A DNA stretch of 64,000 nt from Clostridium sp. (GCA_018377235.1 JAGZZT010000008.1:1-64000); one strand, 5' to 3'; positions 45,121 through 55,163 are shown, numbered from the stretch's first letter. The notes: generated from the letters alone by a model not told the origin. Made by a program: numbers and translations.

Positions 45121-46863
45121 TCAGTTCTGTGGCTTTGGAATAAAGCAAAGGCCGTCGATACAGACTGAGCCTGAACCAGTGAGAACTCCTCCTCCGCCAT
45201 CTACGCGGCTGGTTCCTCCAGGAAAAAACAGGCCTTCTTTTTTTAAAATTCCATTGGGCATCACCAGAAGGACTCCAAAGTCTCCAGTCTCTTTTATAGT
45301 ATGTCCTTTTCCCTTTAAAATCGCAATCGTATCCGGCGAAAATCCCGCTTCCAGCTCCAGCCCCTGCTCTCTCGTCAGACAGCACATATGCGGCGTTTTC
45401 ACAGCAGAATCCATCATCATGCCATAGTCGATAGTGTTTACAATCAACTGCAGCGTACTGGTAATAATTCTCGGGCCTCCAGCAGCCCCTACCGCCATCA
45501 CTGGCTTTCCATCCTGCATCACAAGGGTAGGAGACATACTGGACAAAGGAGTTTTTCCAGGCCTCACCGCATTGGCCATACCATAGGCGAGTCCCTGAGT
45601 CGTTCTCACGCCTGCCTTAGCGCTAAAATCTGCCATAGTGTTATTCATAATAAAACCCCGTCCTGGAACTACTACTCCACATCCCCACCAGTTCCGTATC
45701 GTCTGAGTCTGGGCAATCACATTGCCTTTTTTGTCCATAACAGTAAAGTTAGATGTACAGCCTCTATATTCTCTGGCCTCTATCCCCTCTGACGGCGCAT
45801 ATTCTCCTGCTTTATCCATAGAAATCTTTCCTGCCAGCTCTTTCGCATACTCCTTGGAAAGAATTTTCTTCAGGTTAATCTGTACAAAATCTGGATCTCC
45901 CATGGCCACAGAACGGTCTGCAAACATCAGCTTCATGGTCTCTGCCATAACGTGAACGCTGGAAGCTGAGTGAAATCCCATTGCATTTAAATCAAAATTT
46001 TCCAGAATATTCAGCATCTGAATCAAATGACTTCCCCCTGAAGAAGGAGGCGGCATAGAGATAACTTCATATCCTCTGTAATTTCCTCTGACTGGCTCCC
46101 GCTCCGTCACACAGCAGTTCTCCAGATCCTCTTTCTCCAAAACTCCATGATACCGGTTCACCTGAGATACAATTTCCTCTGCAACAGGCCCTTTATAGAA
46201 CCAGTCCACTCCATACTCTGCCACTGCTTCCATAACAGCAGCCAGTTCCTCATTATAGATCAGCTCTCCGAACTGCCTAGGCTTTCCATTGTTTAAATAA
46301 AGTCCCCTAAATCCCTGATATTCCCGGCTGTTGTGCTCTGCCTCTGGTGTGTTGCTGATTCTGGCATAGGAGAAACCACAGAAAAAACCTTTTCTGCACA
46401 GGCGGATCGCCGGAGCAGAAACCTCTGCCCAGGTCATGGTTCCATGGTTCTTTAACAGCTGATCCATGGCTCTGTAAAAAGCCGGAACTGCCACAGAACG
46501 TCCCGAAAATTCAGTCAGGTTTAAATCCACTTCCCCATTCTCGTCAAGAAACATATCCTGAAATGCATTTTTAGGAGCCGTACCCCTGGCGTCCACAGAG
46601 CCGACCTTATCCTGGCTGCTGTCATAAAACACCTGAAAACATCCTCCGCCAATACCGCTGTGGTAGGGTTCCACCACTCCCAGAACCAATGAAACTGCCG
46701 CAGCCGCATCAAAGGCATTTCCTCCCTTATTTAAAATCTCCAGACCTGCCTGGGCTGCATAAGGATTGTTAGCGCTGACCGCTCCTTCACTTCCAGACAC
46801 ATGAGGCTTATACATTGCAATCGTATCATCCGCTGACATATTCAAATATGGTCTGTTAGGCAT
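45121..46863 (-). CDS. ggt: Gamma-glutamyltransferase family protein
   Basis: An N-terminal nucleophile hydrolase of 580 residues that would cleave gamma-glutamyl bonds such as in glutathione. Self-cleavage is expected before Thr370 in CTSNF; the usual next-but-one His is Asn here. DARGTAP (substrate Arg93), SSMSPTLVM and GAAGGPRIITS are present. There is no signal peptide, so it appears cytoplasmic, unlike the periplasmic Escherichia coli enzyme. GGAGGG precedes ATG 46863, 11 bp after the symporter stop. Its partner genes suggest uptake and breakdown of a gamma-glutamyl compound. Confidence 0.9.
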   Translation of the reverse strand: MPNRPYLNMSADDTIAMYKPHVSGSEGAVSANNPYAAQAGLEILNKGGNAFDAAAAVSLVLGVVEPYHSGIGGGCFQVFYDSSQDKVGSVDARGTAPKNAFQDMFLDENGEVDLNLTEFSGRSVAVPAFYRAMDQLLKNHGTMTWAEVSAPAIRLCRKGFFCGFSYARISNTPEAEHNSREYQGFRGLYLNNGKPRQFGELIYNEELAAVMEAVAEYGVDWFYKGPVAEEIVSQVNRYHGVLEKEDLENCCVTEREPVRGNYRGYEVISMPPPSSGGSHLIQMLNILENFDLNAMGFHSASSVHVMAETMKLMFADRSVAMGDPDFVQINLKKILSKEYAKELAGKISMDKAGEYAPSEGIEAREYRGCTSNFTVMDKKGNVIAQTQTIRNWWGCGVVVPGRGFIMNNTMADFSAKAGVRTTQGLAYGMANAVRPGKTPLSSMSPTLVMQDGKPVMAVGAAGGPRIITSTLQLIVNTIDYGMMMDSAVKTPHMCCLTREQGLELEAGFSPDTIAILKGKGHTIKETGDFGVLLVMPNGILKKEGLFFPGGTSRVDGGGGVLTGSGSVCIDGLCFIPKPQN

Positions 46864-46874
46864 AAGCTTCCCTC

Positions 46875-48239
46875 CTACTTCTCTTTATTTAAAAGTGTTG
46901 CTGCAATTCCGGCCGCATAGCTCACGAGAATTGTGGGATATACTACGTTCAGCACATCATTCATCCCCACTGCAACCCAGACAACTGCTGTGATAATTCC
47001 AGCCGCCACGCTGACTAAAGATGCTGCTGCATTCACCCGTTTCCAGAACAGGCCCACAATAACAGAGTAGCTGAATGGAGAGGTTACTACATAAGTTAAT
47101 GTCAAAAACAGACTAGTCATCTGGGCTGACGGAACGAAAAATCCTACTAACAATGAAATATAAGCTACTGCAATAGTTCCAAACCGTGAAATTTTTAATA
47201 CAGTTTTATCGTCTGCATCTGGTCGAATCTGCTTCTTGTAAATATTGGTAAGAATAGTTCCGGTAGCCATCATCATGGTGGCCATGGTAGCCGCAATAAT
47301 CATGGTACACACAGCGAAAATAATTCCTGCTGTCACTGGAGAACTCATATCCCTGATTGCCCAGGCAAAAGCTGCAGCTCCATCTCCCAGCCCATCATTT
47401 TTTGCTCTGGCCATCATTCCAATCATAGCAGTAAGAATACAAATCGGTGCTGCAATTATATATCCCAGAATACACCCATTTCTGGCAGTTTTATCATCTT
47501 TAGCCGCCAGCATAGGCTGAAGAGCTGACTGGAGAACAACAGAACTCAGAGCTCCTCCCAGCGCCCATGCTATAATCTCCTGTGACGGCATTGCGCTCAG
47601 CTTATCATATCCTTCCGGAAGCCGCTCAATTAAGCCGGAATATCCCCCAAACTCTCCCAAATGAGAGACAACAAACCAAATAAGCAGAGCGTAGGTAGCC
47701 ACACACACAACCCGGCCGATGGCGGCAGAGCCCTTCATACCTGCAAATCCTGTATATACAGCCGCTATAGTAACTCCTACAAACATGGCAAGCCCTGTAT
47801 TCAGATTTGGAAGTACAATTTGAATAATAGACGCGATAGTTTTTAGCTGGATTGGAATATAGAGAATTCCAAATACAATCCATACATAAGACTGCACTCT
47901 CGCCACAGCAGGAGAATACCTGCCTTCCAAATAGTCCGGCAGAGCATCGCTGGGCAGATTTTTCCTGAGAGTTTTAGCCAGCAGTCCGATGAGCAGAATA
48001 TAAAGTCCGCTGGCAATAGAATACCAGCACCCGGCAATTCCCATCGTATAGCCGTTCTGAGCTGCTCCCACCACGCTCATTCCGCCAATCTGCCAGGCTC
48101 CCAGCATGGCTCCTACAGCGAACACACTCATGGAACGGTCTCCTCCGCTCCACTGGCTGGCCTTAGTAATCTTTGTTCCTGCATAGATGCCGACTCCGAT
48201 AATCAGCATAAAGGTGATAATCCAGGTAGCAATTAACAT
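46875..48239 (-). CDS. Sodium:solute symporter family transporter
   Basis: About 454 residues with some 12-13 hydrophobic segments. It fits the SSS family: GAMLGAWQIGGMSVVGAAQNGYTMG near residues 43-67, and ATMATMMMATGTILTNIYKK later. It would import a solute with Na+. The substrate is unknown; its place between an AraC regulator and gamma-glutamyltransferase suggests a peptide or gamma-glutamyl amino acid. I chose ATG 48239 because GGAGG lies 8 nt upstream. Confidence 0.9.
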   Translation of the reverse strand: MLIATWIITFMLIIGVGIYAGTKITKASQWSGGDRSMSVFAVGAMLGAWQIGGMSVVGAAQNGYTMGIAGCWYSIASGLYILLIGLLAKTLRKNLPSDALPDYLEGRYSPAVARVQSYVWIVFGILYIPIQLKTIASIIQIVLPNLNTGLAMFVGVTIAAVYTGFAGMKGSAAIGRVVCVATYALLIWFVVSHLGEFGGYSGLIERLPEGYDKLSAMPSQEIIAWALGGALSSVVLQSALQPMLAAKDDKTARNGCILGYIIAAPICILTAMIGMMARAKNDGLGDGAAAFAWAIRDMSSPVTAGIIFAVCTMIIAATMATMMMATGTILTNIYKKQIRPDADDKTVLKISRFGTIAVAYISLLVGFFVPSAQMTSLFLTLTYVVTSPFSYSVIVGLFWKRVNAAASLVSVAAGIITAVVWVAVGMNDVLNVVYPTILVSYAAGIAATLLNKEK

Positions 48240-48292
48240 ACACGTTCCTCCTTTTCTCACTTTTTTCCTCTTGCTGATATTTTATCGGTTTT

Positions 48293-49135
48293 TTATTCTA
48301 TTGTCTTGTATAAATCAGAACTCTTTTTCCGGTAAGCGCCTGGACAAAAGCCGGAAAACTCTTTAAACTCTCTGCTGTAGTGAGCCTGATCACAGTATCC
48401 CAGACGGACAGCCTCCTGAGCCAGACAGGTAGTCCCTTCATTTTCTCTCTGAAACTGACATTCCCTGTGAATCTCCCTCAAGGCATGCTGAAAACGAGTC
48501 TGCCTGCAGAGCTGCTTGGGTGGAATTCCCACTTTTTCTACCATCAGTTCCTGAATTCGGCGTCCTGTGTAGGCTGTTTCCAATTCCAATTCCTTCATTT
48601 TTATGTTTCCTCTTTTTTCCCAAATCAGGTGCTGAATCTGCAGAGCAGTTCTGCTCGTCTGTTTTTTGAGACCTGTCTTTTCCTCATTCCAGCTACTCAG
48701 CAGGGAAAATACAGCCTCCTGGGGACTCCTCTCCGCCCCCGTTAAACAAACTGCGTCCTTCAGCTGCCCAACCTGTACCGGCGAAAGTATATCCCTCATA
48801 TCCATCCCATCTGGCAGAATCTCATAAGCAGGAATGGAAAAAATATCAGAAAACCGGCCAGGAGCAAAACGGACAAACAGTCCTGTTTTAAGACCGTGAA
48901 GCGAGATTTCCGCCTTCTTGCTGAGCACTCCGTAACAGATTCCAAAAAACTCCTCTGAGTCGGATAAAATCAGGCCAATCTGCCCATTTCCAGGCACACA
49001 GAGCCAGGATTTCGTCTGCCATTTCATATGGGACACAGAAATCCCCTCCTTCTCCCATGGCATGCAGCCTGTACAATCTTCTTCTGCTGCTTCCCAAAAT
49101 GGCTGAATCGAATAAAAATACCCGGTATCCTTCAT
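48293..49135 (-). CDS. AraC-family transcriptional regulator
   Basis: A 280-residue protein. The last 100 residues or so carry the double helix-turn-helix of the AraC type (second helix pair AVRLGYCDQAHYSREFKEFSGFCPGAYRKKS). The N-terminal part is divergent and presumably senses an effector. It lies 53 bp upstream of the symporter gene on the same strand and probably controls the symporter and ggt genes. GGAGG precedes ATG 49135. Confidence 0.88.
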   Translation of the reverse strand: MKDTGYFYSIQPFWEAAEEDCTGCMPWEKEGISVSHMKWQTKSWLCVPGNGQIGLILSDSEEFFGICYGVLSKKAEISLHGLKTGLFVRFAPGRFSDIFSIPAYEILPDGMDMRDILSPVQVGQLKDAVCLTGAERSPQEAVFSLLSSWNEEKTGLKKQTSRTALQIQHLIWEKRGNIKMKELELETAYTGRRIQELMVEKVGIPPKQLCRQTRFQHALREIHRECQFQRENEGTTCLAQEAVRLGYCDQAHYSREFKEFSGFCPGAYRKKSSDLYKTIE

Positions 49136-49259
49136 CTGTCCGCCTCCCCTCTGTGATCACAACAGGGGCACAGGCCCTCCGGCCATGCCGGAACGCCTCC
49201 ACCCTATTGTTCTGATTTTTAAGTTTTCTGTCTTTGCTCTTTTCGTCTATCTGCCGGTT

Positions 49260-49616
49260 TTACTTCAGTTCTCCTGACGCTACAATATCCGCTCCGCATC
49301 CGCATATATTTTCTATTATAATATCATATCGCTTTACAGGGGCAGTTACTTCCTTTTTTCTGATCTCTTCCATGCACTGCATCAAAAGTTCTTTCGGAAC
49401 CGGACGGCTGGAGCGAACAGGAAGAAGTGGGTGAGCTTCGCTGTCTGTCTTTACAGTAGTAGTAAGAATCCGCACTGGATGTGAAAACTCCTGACGGCCA
49501 TATTCCTCTCCGCGGCGGCAGGTGTACCCTGTAATAGAGGTTACCTGATCCCCCTCTCCTTCCACCAGAATATGGCAGCCCATAGGGCAGACTGTACAGA
49601 TAATTTCCTTTGTCAT
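49260..49616 (-). CDS. DUF1667 protein of the glycerol operon
   Basis: A 118-residue Cys-rich protein. MTKEIICTVCPMGCHILVEG (CxxCxxxC near residues 7-14), CRRGEEYG and the C-terminal ENICGCGADIV suggest metal or Fe-S binding. DUF1667 genes usually follow the two FAD oxidoreductases of glycerol-3-phosphate operons, as here. ATG 49616 follows AAGGAGG, 4 bp past the upstream stop. The function is unproven; an electron-transfer partner is likely. Confidence 0.88.
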   Translation of the reverse strand: MTKEIICTVCPMGCHILVEGEGDQVTSITGYTCRRGEEYGRQEFSHPVRILTTTVKTDSEAHPLLPVRSSRPVPKELLMQCMEEIRKKEVTAPVKRYDIIIENICGCGADIVASGELK

Positions 49617-49620
49617 AGGT

Positions 49621-50928
49621 TTACGCCTCCTTCTCAATTTCAACTGTCACATCGCCCTTCACAAGGTTTAAAGGAATTTCAATAGATTCCATCTCTCCAG
49701 GGTTGATTCTTAATGCCTTTTTCGCCTTGATCTCCTCCCCGCCGCACTTAGCTGAAATTCTCACTTCTGTATCAGGAGACAGAACTCTGAAAAACAGGCG
49801 GACAGTTTCTTTTTCATCTGCTTCCCGTCCGCTCAAAGACTGATCCAGACAGATCGACTGAGGACAGAGATATCTCACATTCCTTCCTGGAACTGCTTTT
49901 GCTGAACAAACGCTGACTGAATTTTCTGCACAGCCCTGCCCGCCTTTCCGGCGCAAAGCATATCTGGCGGCGCAGGCGCCTGCCTGCATGCTCTCTGTAG
50001 TCACATTATCTACTAAATCATTGACATGCACCACGTTTCCGCAGGCAAAAATTCCTGGGGATGAGGTCTGCATATACTGGTTGACAGACGGGCCATTTGT
50101 CACTGGATTCATTTCGATTCCTGCCTGTCTTGTCAGCTCGTTCTCTGGCAGAAGACCTACTGACAGAAGCAGGGTATCGCAGGGGATAAACTCCTCTGTC
50201 TCAGGAATCGGCTTTTTATTCTCATCTACTGCAGCCACATATACGCCTTCTACACGCTCGTTCCCCACAATTCTGGTCACTGTGTGGGACAGCTTTAAAG
50301 GAATGCCAAAGTCATCCAGACACTGCACTTTATTTCTGGTAAGTCCTGCCAAAAAGTCCATAATCTCCACTACGGCCTTCACATGAGCCCCCTCCAGGCT
50401 CATTCTTCTGGCCATAATCATTCCGATATCTCCAGATCCTAAAATTACCACTTCCCGTCCAACCATGGCATTCTGACGGTTAATCAGCCTCTGCGCGGCT
50501 CCTGCTGTGTAAACGCCTGCTGGTCTGCTTCCCGGAATCTGAATTCCGGCTCTCGTTTTCTCTCTGCATCCCATGGCCAGCACAATGCTGCCAGCCTTTA
50601 CTCTCGTCATTCCATACTTGGAATTAACGCAGTACACAGCCATTTCCTCTGGGATAACTTCCAGCACCATGGAATTTAATAAAACCTCCGCGCCCAGTTT
50701 TTCTGCCTCACCGCTGAACCGTCCTGCGTACTCTGGTCCTGTCAGCTCTTCCTTAAAATAGGTCAGTCCAAAGCCTGGATGAATGCACTGCTGTAAAATG
50801 CCTCCCACGCTCTCATCACGCTCAATAAGAAGCACTCTGCCGGCCCCTTCCTTCTTCGCCGCTACTGCTGCGGAAAGTCCTGCCGGTCCAGCTCCGATAA
50901 TCGCCACATCACATGTTATCTCATACAT
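49621..50928 (-). CDS. NAD(P)/FAD-dependent oxidoreductase of the glycerol operon
   Basis: A 435-residue two-dinucleotide-domain flavoprotein. The FAD motif is GAGPAGLSAAVAAKKEGA at residues 12-29, and the second Rossmann motif GSGDIGMIMARRMSLEGA lies mid-protein. YTAGAAQRLINRQ and ACGNVVHVND complete the fold. It resembles the small oxidoreductases that sit between glpA-like and DUF1667 genes in Clostridia, and may pass electrons from glycerol-3-phosphate oxidation. AAGGAG precedes ATG 50928. Confidence 0.88.
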   Translation of the reverse strand: MYEITCDVAIIGAGPAGLSAAVAAKKEGAGRVLLIERDESVGGILQQCIHPGFGLTYFKEELTGPEYAGRFSGEAEKLGAEVLLNSMVLEVIPEEMAVYCVNSKYGMTRVKAGSIVLAMGCREKTRAGIQIPGSRPAGVYTAGAAQRLINRQNAMVGREVVILGSGDIGMIMARRMSLEGAHVKAVVEIMDFLAGLTRNKVQCLDDFGIPLKLSHTVTRIVGNERVEGVYVAAVDENKKPIPETEEFIPCDTLLLSVGLLPENELTRQAGIEMNPVTNGPSVNQYMQTSSPGIFACGNVVHVNDLVDNVTTESMQAGACAARYALRRKGGQGCAENSVSVCSAKAVPGRNVRYLCPQSICLDQSLSGREADEKETVRLFFRVLSPDTEVRISAKCGGEEIKAKKALRINPGEMESIEIPLNLVKGDVTVEIEKEA

Positions 50929-50974
50929 ACGAATCTCTCCTTCTGTCTGCTGTCTCTGCCTGATACAGTTCCTG

Positions 50975-52414
50975 CTATCTCATCCTTCCCGTTACCATGT
51001 AGGAACCTGCATTATTTTTATTCACCTGCTCTACTGGAATGTTCCACTCCTTAGCCAGAATTTCGATTACCTTGGGACCGCAGAAGCCGCCCTGGCAGCG
51101 TCCCATTCCGGCGCGCACTCTCCGCTTCACTGCGTCCATGCTTCTGGCTCCCAAAGGACGGCGAATGCAGTCTAAAATCTCTCCCTCTGTGATAGTCTCA
51201 CAACGGCAGATAACTGTTCCGTAGGCAGGATTTTCTTTAATCAGCTTTTCCTTTGCCTCTCTGTCAAGCTCGTGAAACCGGACGATTCCCTTTCTGGTCT
51301 TTTTAAAATTCTCCTTAAATATAAGAGGAGCGCCGTGATCAATGAGAAGCTGAGCCACATATTTGCCCATAGCTACAGAAAGTGTCAGGCCTGTGGAACG
51401 GACGCCGGACAGATTGACGAAACCTTCCAAATCTTCCCACATATCCACATGAAGTCCCTCTGGATTTCTGTTAGGGCGCAGGCCGCTGTACTGGGTAATA
51501 GTATCTTTTACATTGACGTTTGGAATCAGACGCTTCACATCGTCCACAATACTCTGAAGCCCCTCTGGCGTCACGCTCTTATCGGTCTTATTGTCCAAAT
51601 CCTCCGCAGTCGGGCCTACCAGCATATTTCCGTGGATGGTAGGACACATCAGCTTGCCCTTTGTCACCTTTGTCGGAATCGGCAGAACAATGTGATCTAC
51701 CTTGCAGCTGGTATTCTTATCTAAAATATAGAACTGTCCTCTTCTGGCCACTACCTTATAGTCGGCCTTTCCTACCATGGCTGCAATCTCATCACAGTAG
51801 AGAGCCGCCGCATTGATTACATAATCGGTCTCGATGGTTCCGCCTGTGGTCTCCACCGCCTTTACCTTTCCGTTTTCTGTCTGAATTCCCGTTACCTTTG
51901 TGTTAAGCAGGAAGGAGACACCGTTTTCATTGGCATTTTCCGCCAGAGCCTGCACCAGAATAAACGGATCGATAATGCTTTCCCTTGGAATGTAAAGTCC
52001 TCCCTTTACCTCCGGATTCAGGTTAGGCTCCATAGCCAAAAGCTCCTCGCCTGTCTTATACTCTACATCATACACCCTGTTTTTGAAGGCCTTGGCCTTG
52101 ATCTCCGGCAGTTTTTCATACTGCTCCTGGGTAATGGCGGGCAAAATTGCGCCGATTCTCTTAAACGGTACGTCCAGATCTCTCGTCAGCTCATCATACA
52201 TAGGATTGGCTGCCACTACCAGCTGAGACTCCAGCGTTCCCGGGGAAGCGTCATAGCCGGTGTGGATAATGGCGCTGTTGGATTTAGAAGCGTCCCCTCC
52301 AATATCCTCATTTTTATCCACCACAATTACATCGATCTTATATTTGGAAAGTTCTCTGGCAACGGCGCAGCCCACTGCGCCGGCGCCGATTACTACTACG
52401 TTTGTCCTCATCAT
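50975..52414 (-). CDS. FAD-dependent glycerol-3-phosphate dehydrogenase-like protein with BFD Fe-S domain
   Basis: A 479-residue protein. The N-terminal FAD motif GAGAVGCAVARELSKYKIDVIVVDK leads a DAO-type oxidoreductase domain (about 1-375). The C-terminal part carries a BFD-like [2Fe-2S] cysteine set: CRCE at about residue 408 and GRCQGGFCGPKV. This layout is that of the anaerobic GlpA-type enzyme that oxidises glycerol 3-phosphate to dihydroxyacetone phosphate. It follows glycerol kinase by 22 bp. AGGAGG precedes ATG 52414; ATG 52411 is an alternative. Confidence 0.88.
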   Translation of the reverse strand: MMRTNVVVIGAGAVGCAVARELSKYKIDVIVVDKNEDIGGDASKSNSAIIHTGYDASPGTLESQLVVAANPMYDELTRDLDVPFKRIGAILPAITQEQYEKLPEIKAKAFKNRVYDVEYKTGEELLAMEPNLNPEVKGGLYIPRESIIDPFILVQALAENANENGVSFLLNTKVTGIQTENGKVKAVETTGGTIETDYVINAAALYCDEIAAMVGKADYKVVARRGQFYILDKNTSCKVDHIVLPIPTKVTKGKLMCPTIHGNMLVGPTAEDLDNKTDKSVTPEGLQSIVDDVKRLIPNVNVKDTITQYSGLRPNRNPEGLHVDMWEDLEGFVNLSGVRSTGLTLSVAMGKYVAQLLIDHGAPLIFKENFKKTRKGIVRFHELDREAKEKLIKENPAYGTVICRCETITEGEILDCIRRPLGARSMDAVKRRVRAGMGRCQGGFCGPKVIEILAKEWNIPVEQVNKNNAGSYMVTGRMR

Positions 52415-52436
52415 CCTCGTTCCTCCTGTCCGATTC

Positions 52437-53933
52437 TTATTTTTCTGCCCAGTCTTTTGCCCGTTCCACCGCCTTATGCCAGTTTCTCAAAAGCTCCTGT
52501 CTTACAGACTCCTCCATATGAGGTTCATATCTCTTATGAAGCTTCCAGTTGTGTTCAAGTTCTGACAGATCGTGGAACTCCCCGATTCCATAGGCGGCCA
52601 GGTAGGCGGCTCCCAGGCCCGTGGTATCTGTAATCACCGGAACATCTACCGGAATGCCCAGAATATCTGCCTGAAACTGCATCAAAAATTCATTGACAAC
52701 CGCTCCGCCGTCTACTCTCATTACCTCAATAGGAATTCCGGAATCCTTTACCATCACATCCAGATTGTCCTTCACCTGGTAGGCAATGCTCTCTAACGTG
52801 GCTCGAACCAGCTGTTCCTTTGTGGTTCCTCCTGTGATTCCCACAATAGTTCCTCTGGCATACTGATCCCAGTGAGGAGCTGCAAGACCTGCAAAGGCCG
52901 GTACAAAGTAAACGCCTCCTGTGTCCGGCACAGATTTGGCCAGTTCCTCTGTCTCTGACGCACTGTTAATCAGATGGAGCTTATCGCGAAGCCACTGAAC
53001 CGCTGCTCCTGATATGTAAATGCCTCCGTCCAGGGCAAAAGTCATCTGCTTCTGGTTCAGCCCCCATCCTACTGTGGTCAGAAGTCCGTTCTCCGAATAA
53101 ACCGGCTTATCTCCTGTATTCATCAGCATAAAGCAGCCGGTTCCATAAGTAGTTTTCACAGTTCCCGGCTTAAAGCACGCCTGGCCGAAAAGAGCTGCCT
53201 GCTGATCCACCACAGAGCCGGAAATCGGAATCTTCGCTCCGAAGAAGTCAAGAGGATCCGTATAGCCGTACACCTGGGCGCTGTCGTGAATTTCCGGAAG
53301 AATACTCTTGGGAATGCCTAAAGCCTTTAAAATTTCATCGTCCCATTCCCCTGTGTGGATGTTTAACAGCATGGTTCTGGAGGCAGTAGAATAATCTGTC
53401 ACATGCACATGGCCGTGAGTCAGTTTCCATATCATCCAGGTATCCAGTGTGCCCGCAATCACATGGCCATTCTCAATTTTCTCTCTGACTCCCTCCACAT
53501 GATCCATAATCCAGCGGATTTTTGTAGCGCTGAAGTAAGCGTCCGCTACCAGTCCCGTCCTCTCCCGGATCAGATCTCCATATTCTTCTGCCAGCTCATC
53601 TGCCATCTTCGCTGTTCTTCTGTCCTGCCAGACAATGGCATTGTACACAGGAACGCCTGTGTAGCGATCCCAGAGCATAACCGTCTCTCCCTGGTTGTCA
53701 AGCCCCATACAGGTCAGATCCGCTACCTGGATTCCTGCCTCCTCGGCTGCCATGGCTATGGTTTCCAAAATGCTGCTCCAGATTTCCATCGGATCGTGCT
53801 CTACCCAGCCCGGTTCCGGATAATACTGGGTATGCTCCTTGTAACCCCTGGCAACCTGATTCCACTGAGAATCAAAAATAAGAGCTGTCGTACCTGTCGT
53901 CCCCTGATCCAAACCTAAATAATACTTCTCCAC
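52437..53933 (-). CDS. glpK: Glycerol kinase
   Basis: Phosphorylates glycerol with ATP. It has 498 residues of the FGGY family: LGLDQGTTGTTALIFD at the N-terminus, VEHDPMEIWSS, QDRRTA, GTGCFMLMNTG, and the GGAVVNEFLMQFQAD signature. The start is GTG 53933 after GGAGG. It lies 63 bp after the EutH-family gene and 22 bp before the dehydrogenase gene. No PTS-type His phosphorylation site is assigned. Confidence 0.97.
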   Translation of the reverse strand: MEKYYLGLDQGTTGTTALIFDSQWNQVARGYKEHTQYYPEPGWVEHDPMEIWSSILETIAMAAEEAGIQVADLTCMGLDNQGETVMLWDRYTGVPVYNAIVWQDRRTAKMADELAEEYGDLIRERTGLVADAYFSATKIRWIMDHVEGVREKIENGHVIAGTLDTWMIWKLTHGHVHVTDYSTASRTMLLNIHTGEWDDEILKALGIPKSILPEIHDSAQVYGYTDPLDFFGAKIPISGSVVDQQAALFGQACFKPGTVKTTYGTGCFMLMNTGDKPVYSENGLLTTVGWGLNQKQMTFALDGGIYISGAAVQWLRDKLHLINSASETEELAKSVPDTGGVYFVPAFAGLAAPHWDQYARGTIVGITGGTTKEQLVRATLESIAYQVKDNLDVMVKDSGIPIEVMRVDGGAVVNEFLMQFQADILGIPVDVPVITDTTGLGAAYLAAYGIGEFHDLSELEHNWKLHKRYEPHMEESVRQELLRNWHKAVERAKDWAEK

Positions 53934-53996
53934 TATTCTCCTCCTTTACTGCCTGCAGTCTTCCCTTTTCAAACCTTTTGAAGCCTTCTGTGAAAA

Positions 53997-55097
53997 TTAC
54001 TCTGCCTTCTCAGTTTCCTTCTCCTGATCCATCCCTCTGCACATAAAGAGCGCCAGACACACAGCAATCACTCCTGCCGCCAGCTTTCCAATCACAACCG
54101 GAGTGATCATGGATGGCTCTACCCCAGCCGTAAATCCCAGATGATCTCCCAGCGCTGCCGTAGCTGGAACCAGCCAGGCTGTGTTTACGATAATTCCTTT
54201 TTTATTCATATCCTTCATCATCGTATAAACTGGAACAGAATTGGCCAGTGTGAAGACAAGGCCTGCCGCGCTGGTCTTATCAAGTCCCAGCTTCTGTCCC
54301 GCCTGGTTTAACGGTTTATCTAACACTTTTGTGAGAATGGTAAGCACTGGAAAAGTTCCAAGCAGTACAATTCCGATTCCCGCAATAGCGCTCATGCCTT
54401 CCATAATATCAGCCATCCCCGGAATCACTACCACTCCAGTGAGATGTTCAAATGCTGCCGCTGCCAGTCCTATGTAAATAACAATCGTAATGAACTGTCC
54501 GAATACCATACACCCCTTCACCATGGCCTCCGGAATGAATTTGAGTCCAAGTGCCAGAACCGCTGCCAGGATAATAACCGGAACTGTATTCCACAGCACC
54601 ATGGACGGTTCAAAGCCTGCAATCAGACCTCCTATCACACTTCCTGCCGGAATTGTAATGAGACCGATTAAAAGTCCCTTGGAAAAATAAGGACGATCCT
54701 CCTTCTCAATCAGTCCTAAGCCTACGGGAATAGAAAATACCAGCGTACATCCCAGCATAGACGCCACAATGTTTCCTGCCAGAAGTCCTGCCTCCTGATC
54801 CTGAGCCAGCTCCACAGCCAGAGGATAGCCGCCCATATCATTGGCTAAAATCGCTCCGAACATGGCTGGATCCGCTCCCAGTGCCTCAAATACAGGAATG
54901 ATCACAGGTCCCAGCAAATCTGCGATTACCGGGGCCAGGCAGACGATTCCGACCATTCCCAGCGCCAGCGGGCCCATAGCCTGAAAGCCCTCATCAAACT
55001 TCTCACCCAGCCCCAGCCTGTTCCCAAAAATCTTGTCAGCCGCTCCAATGAGCACTCCGGCTGCCATCACCCAAAGAATGATTTGGTCAAATGTCAT
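53997..55097 (-). CDS. EutH-family permease
   Basis: A 366-residue membrane protein with about 10-11 hydrophobic segments. DKIFGNRLGLGEKFDEGFQAMGPLALGMVGI, GAILANDMGGYPLA and GFTAGVEPSMITPVVIGKLAAG are typical of the ethanolamine permease EutH. No other eut gene is present. It heads the glycerol kinase operon, where a glycerol facilitator would be expected, so it may import glycerol or a related alcohol (inference). I chose ATG 55097 after GGAGGAG; the longer frame includes the promoter. Confidence 0.88.
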   Translation of the reverse strand: MTFDQIILWVMAAGVLIGAADKIFGNRLGLGEKFDEGFQAMGPLALGMVGIVCLAPVIADLLGPVIIPVFEALGADPAMFGAILANDMGGYPLAVELAQDQEAGLLAGNIVASMLGCTLVFSIPVGLGLIEKEDRPYFSKGLLIGLITIPAGSVIGGLIAGFEPSMVLWNTVPVIILAAVLALGLKFIPEAMVKGCMVFGQFITIVIYIGLAAAAFEHLTGVVVIPGMADIMEGMSAIAGIGIVLLGTFPVLTILTKVLDKPLNQAGQKLGLDKTSAAGLVFTLANSVPVYTMMKDMNKKGIIVNTAWLVPATAALGDHLGFTAGVEPSMITPVVIGKLAAGVIAVCLALFMCRGMDQEKETEKAE

Positions 55098-55163
55098 GCA
55101 GTCTCCTCCTTTTCTCACGCCCTGCCCAGCGTTTGTTGTAAAAATCCACACTTTTCTCCGTGT

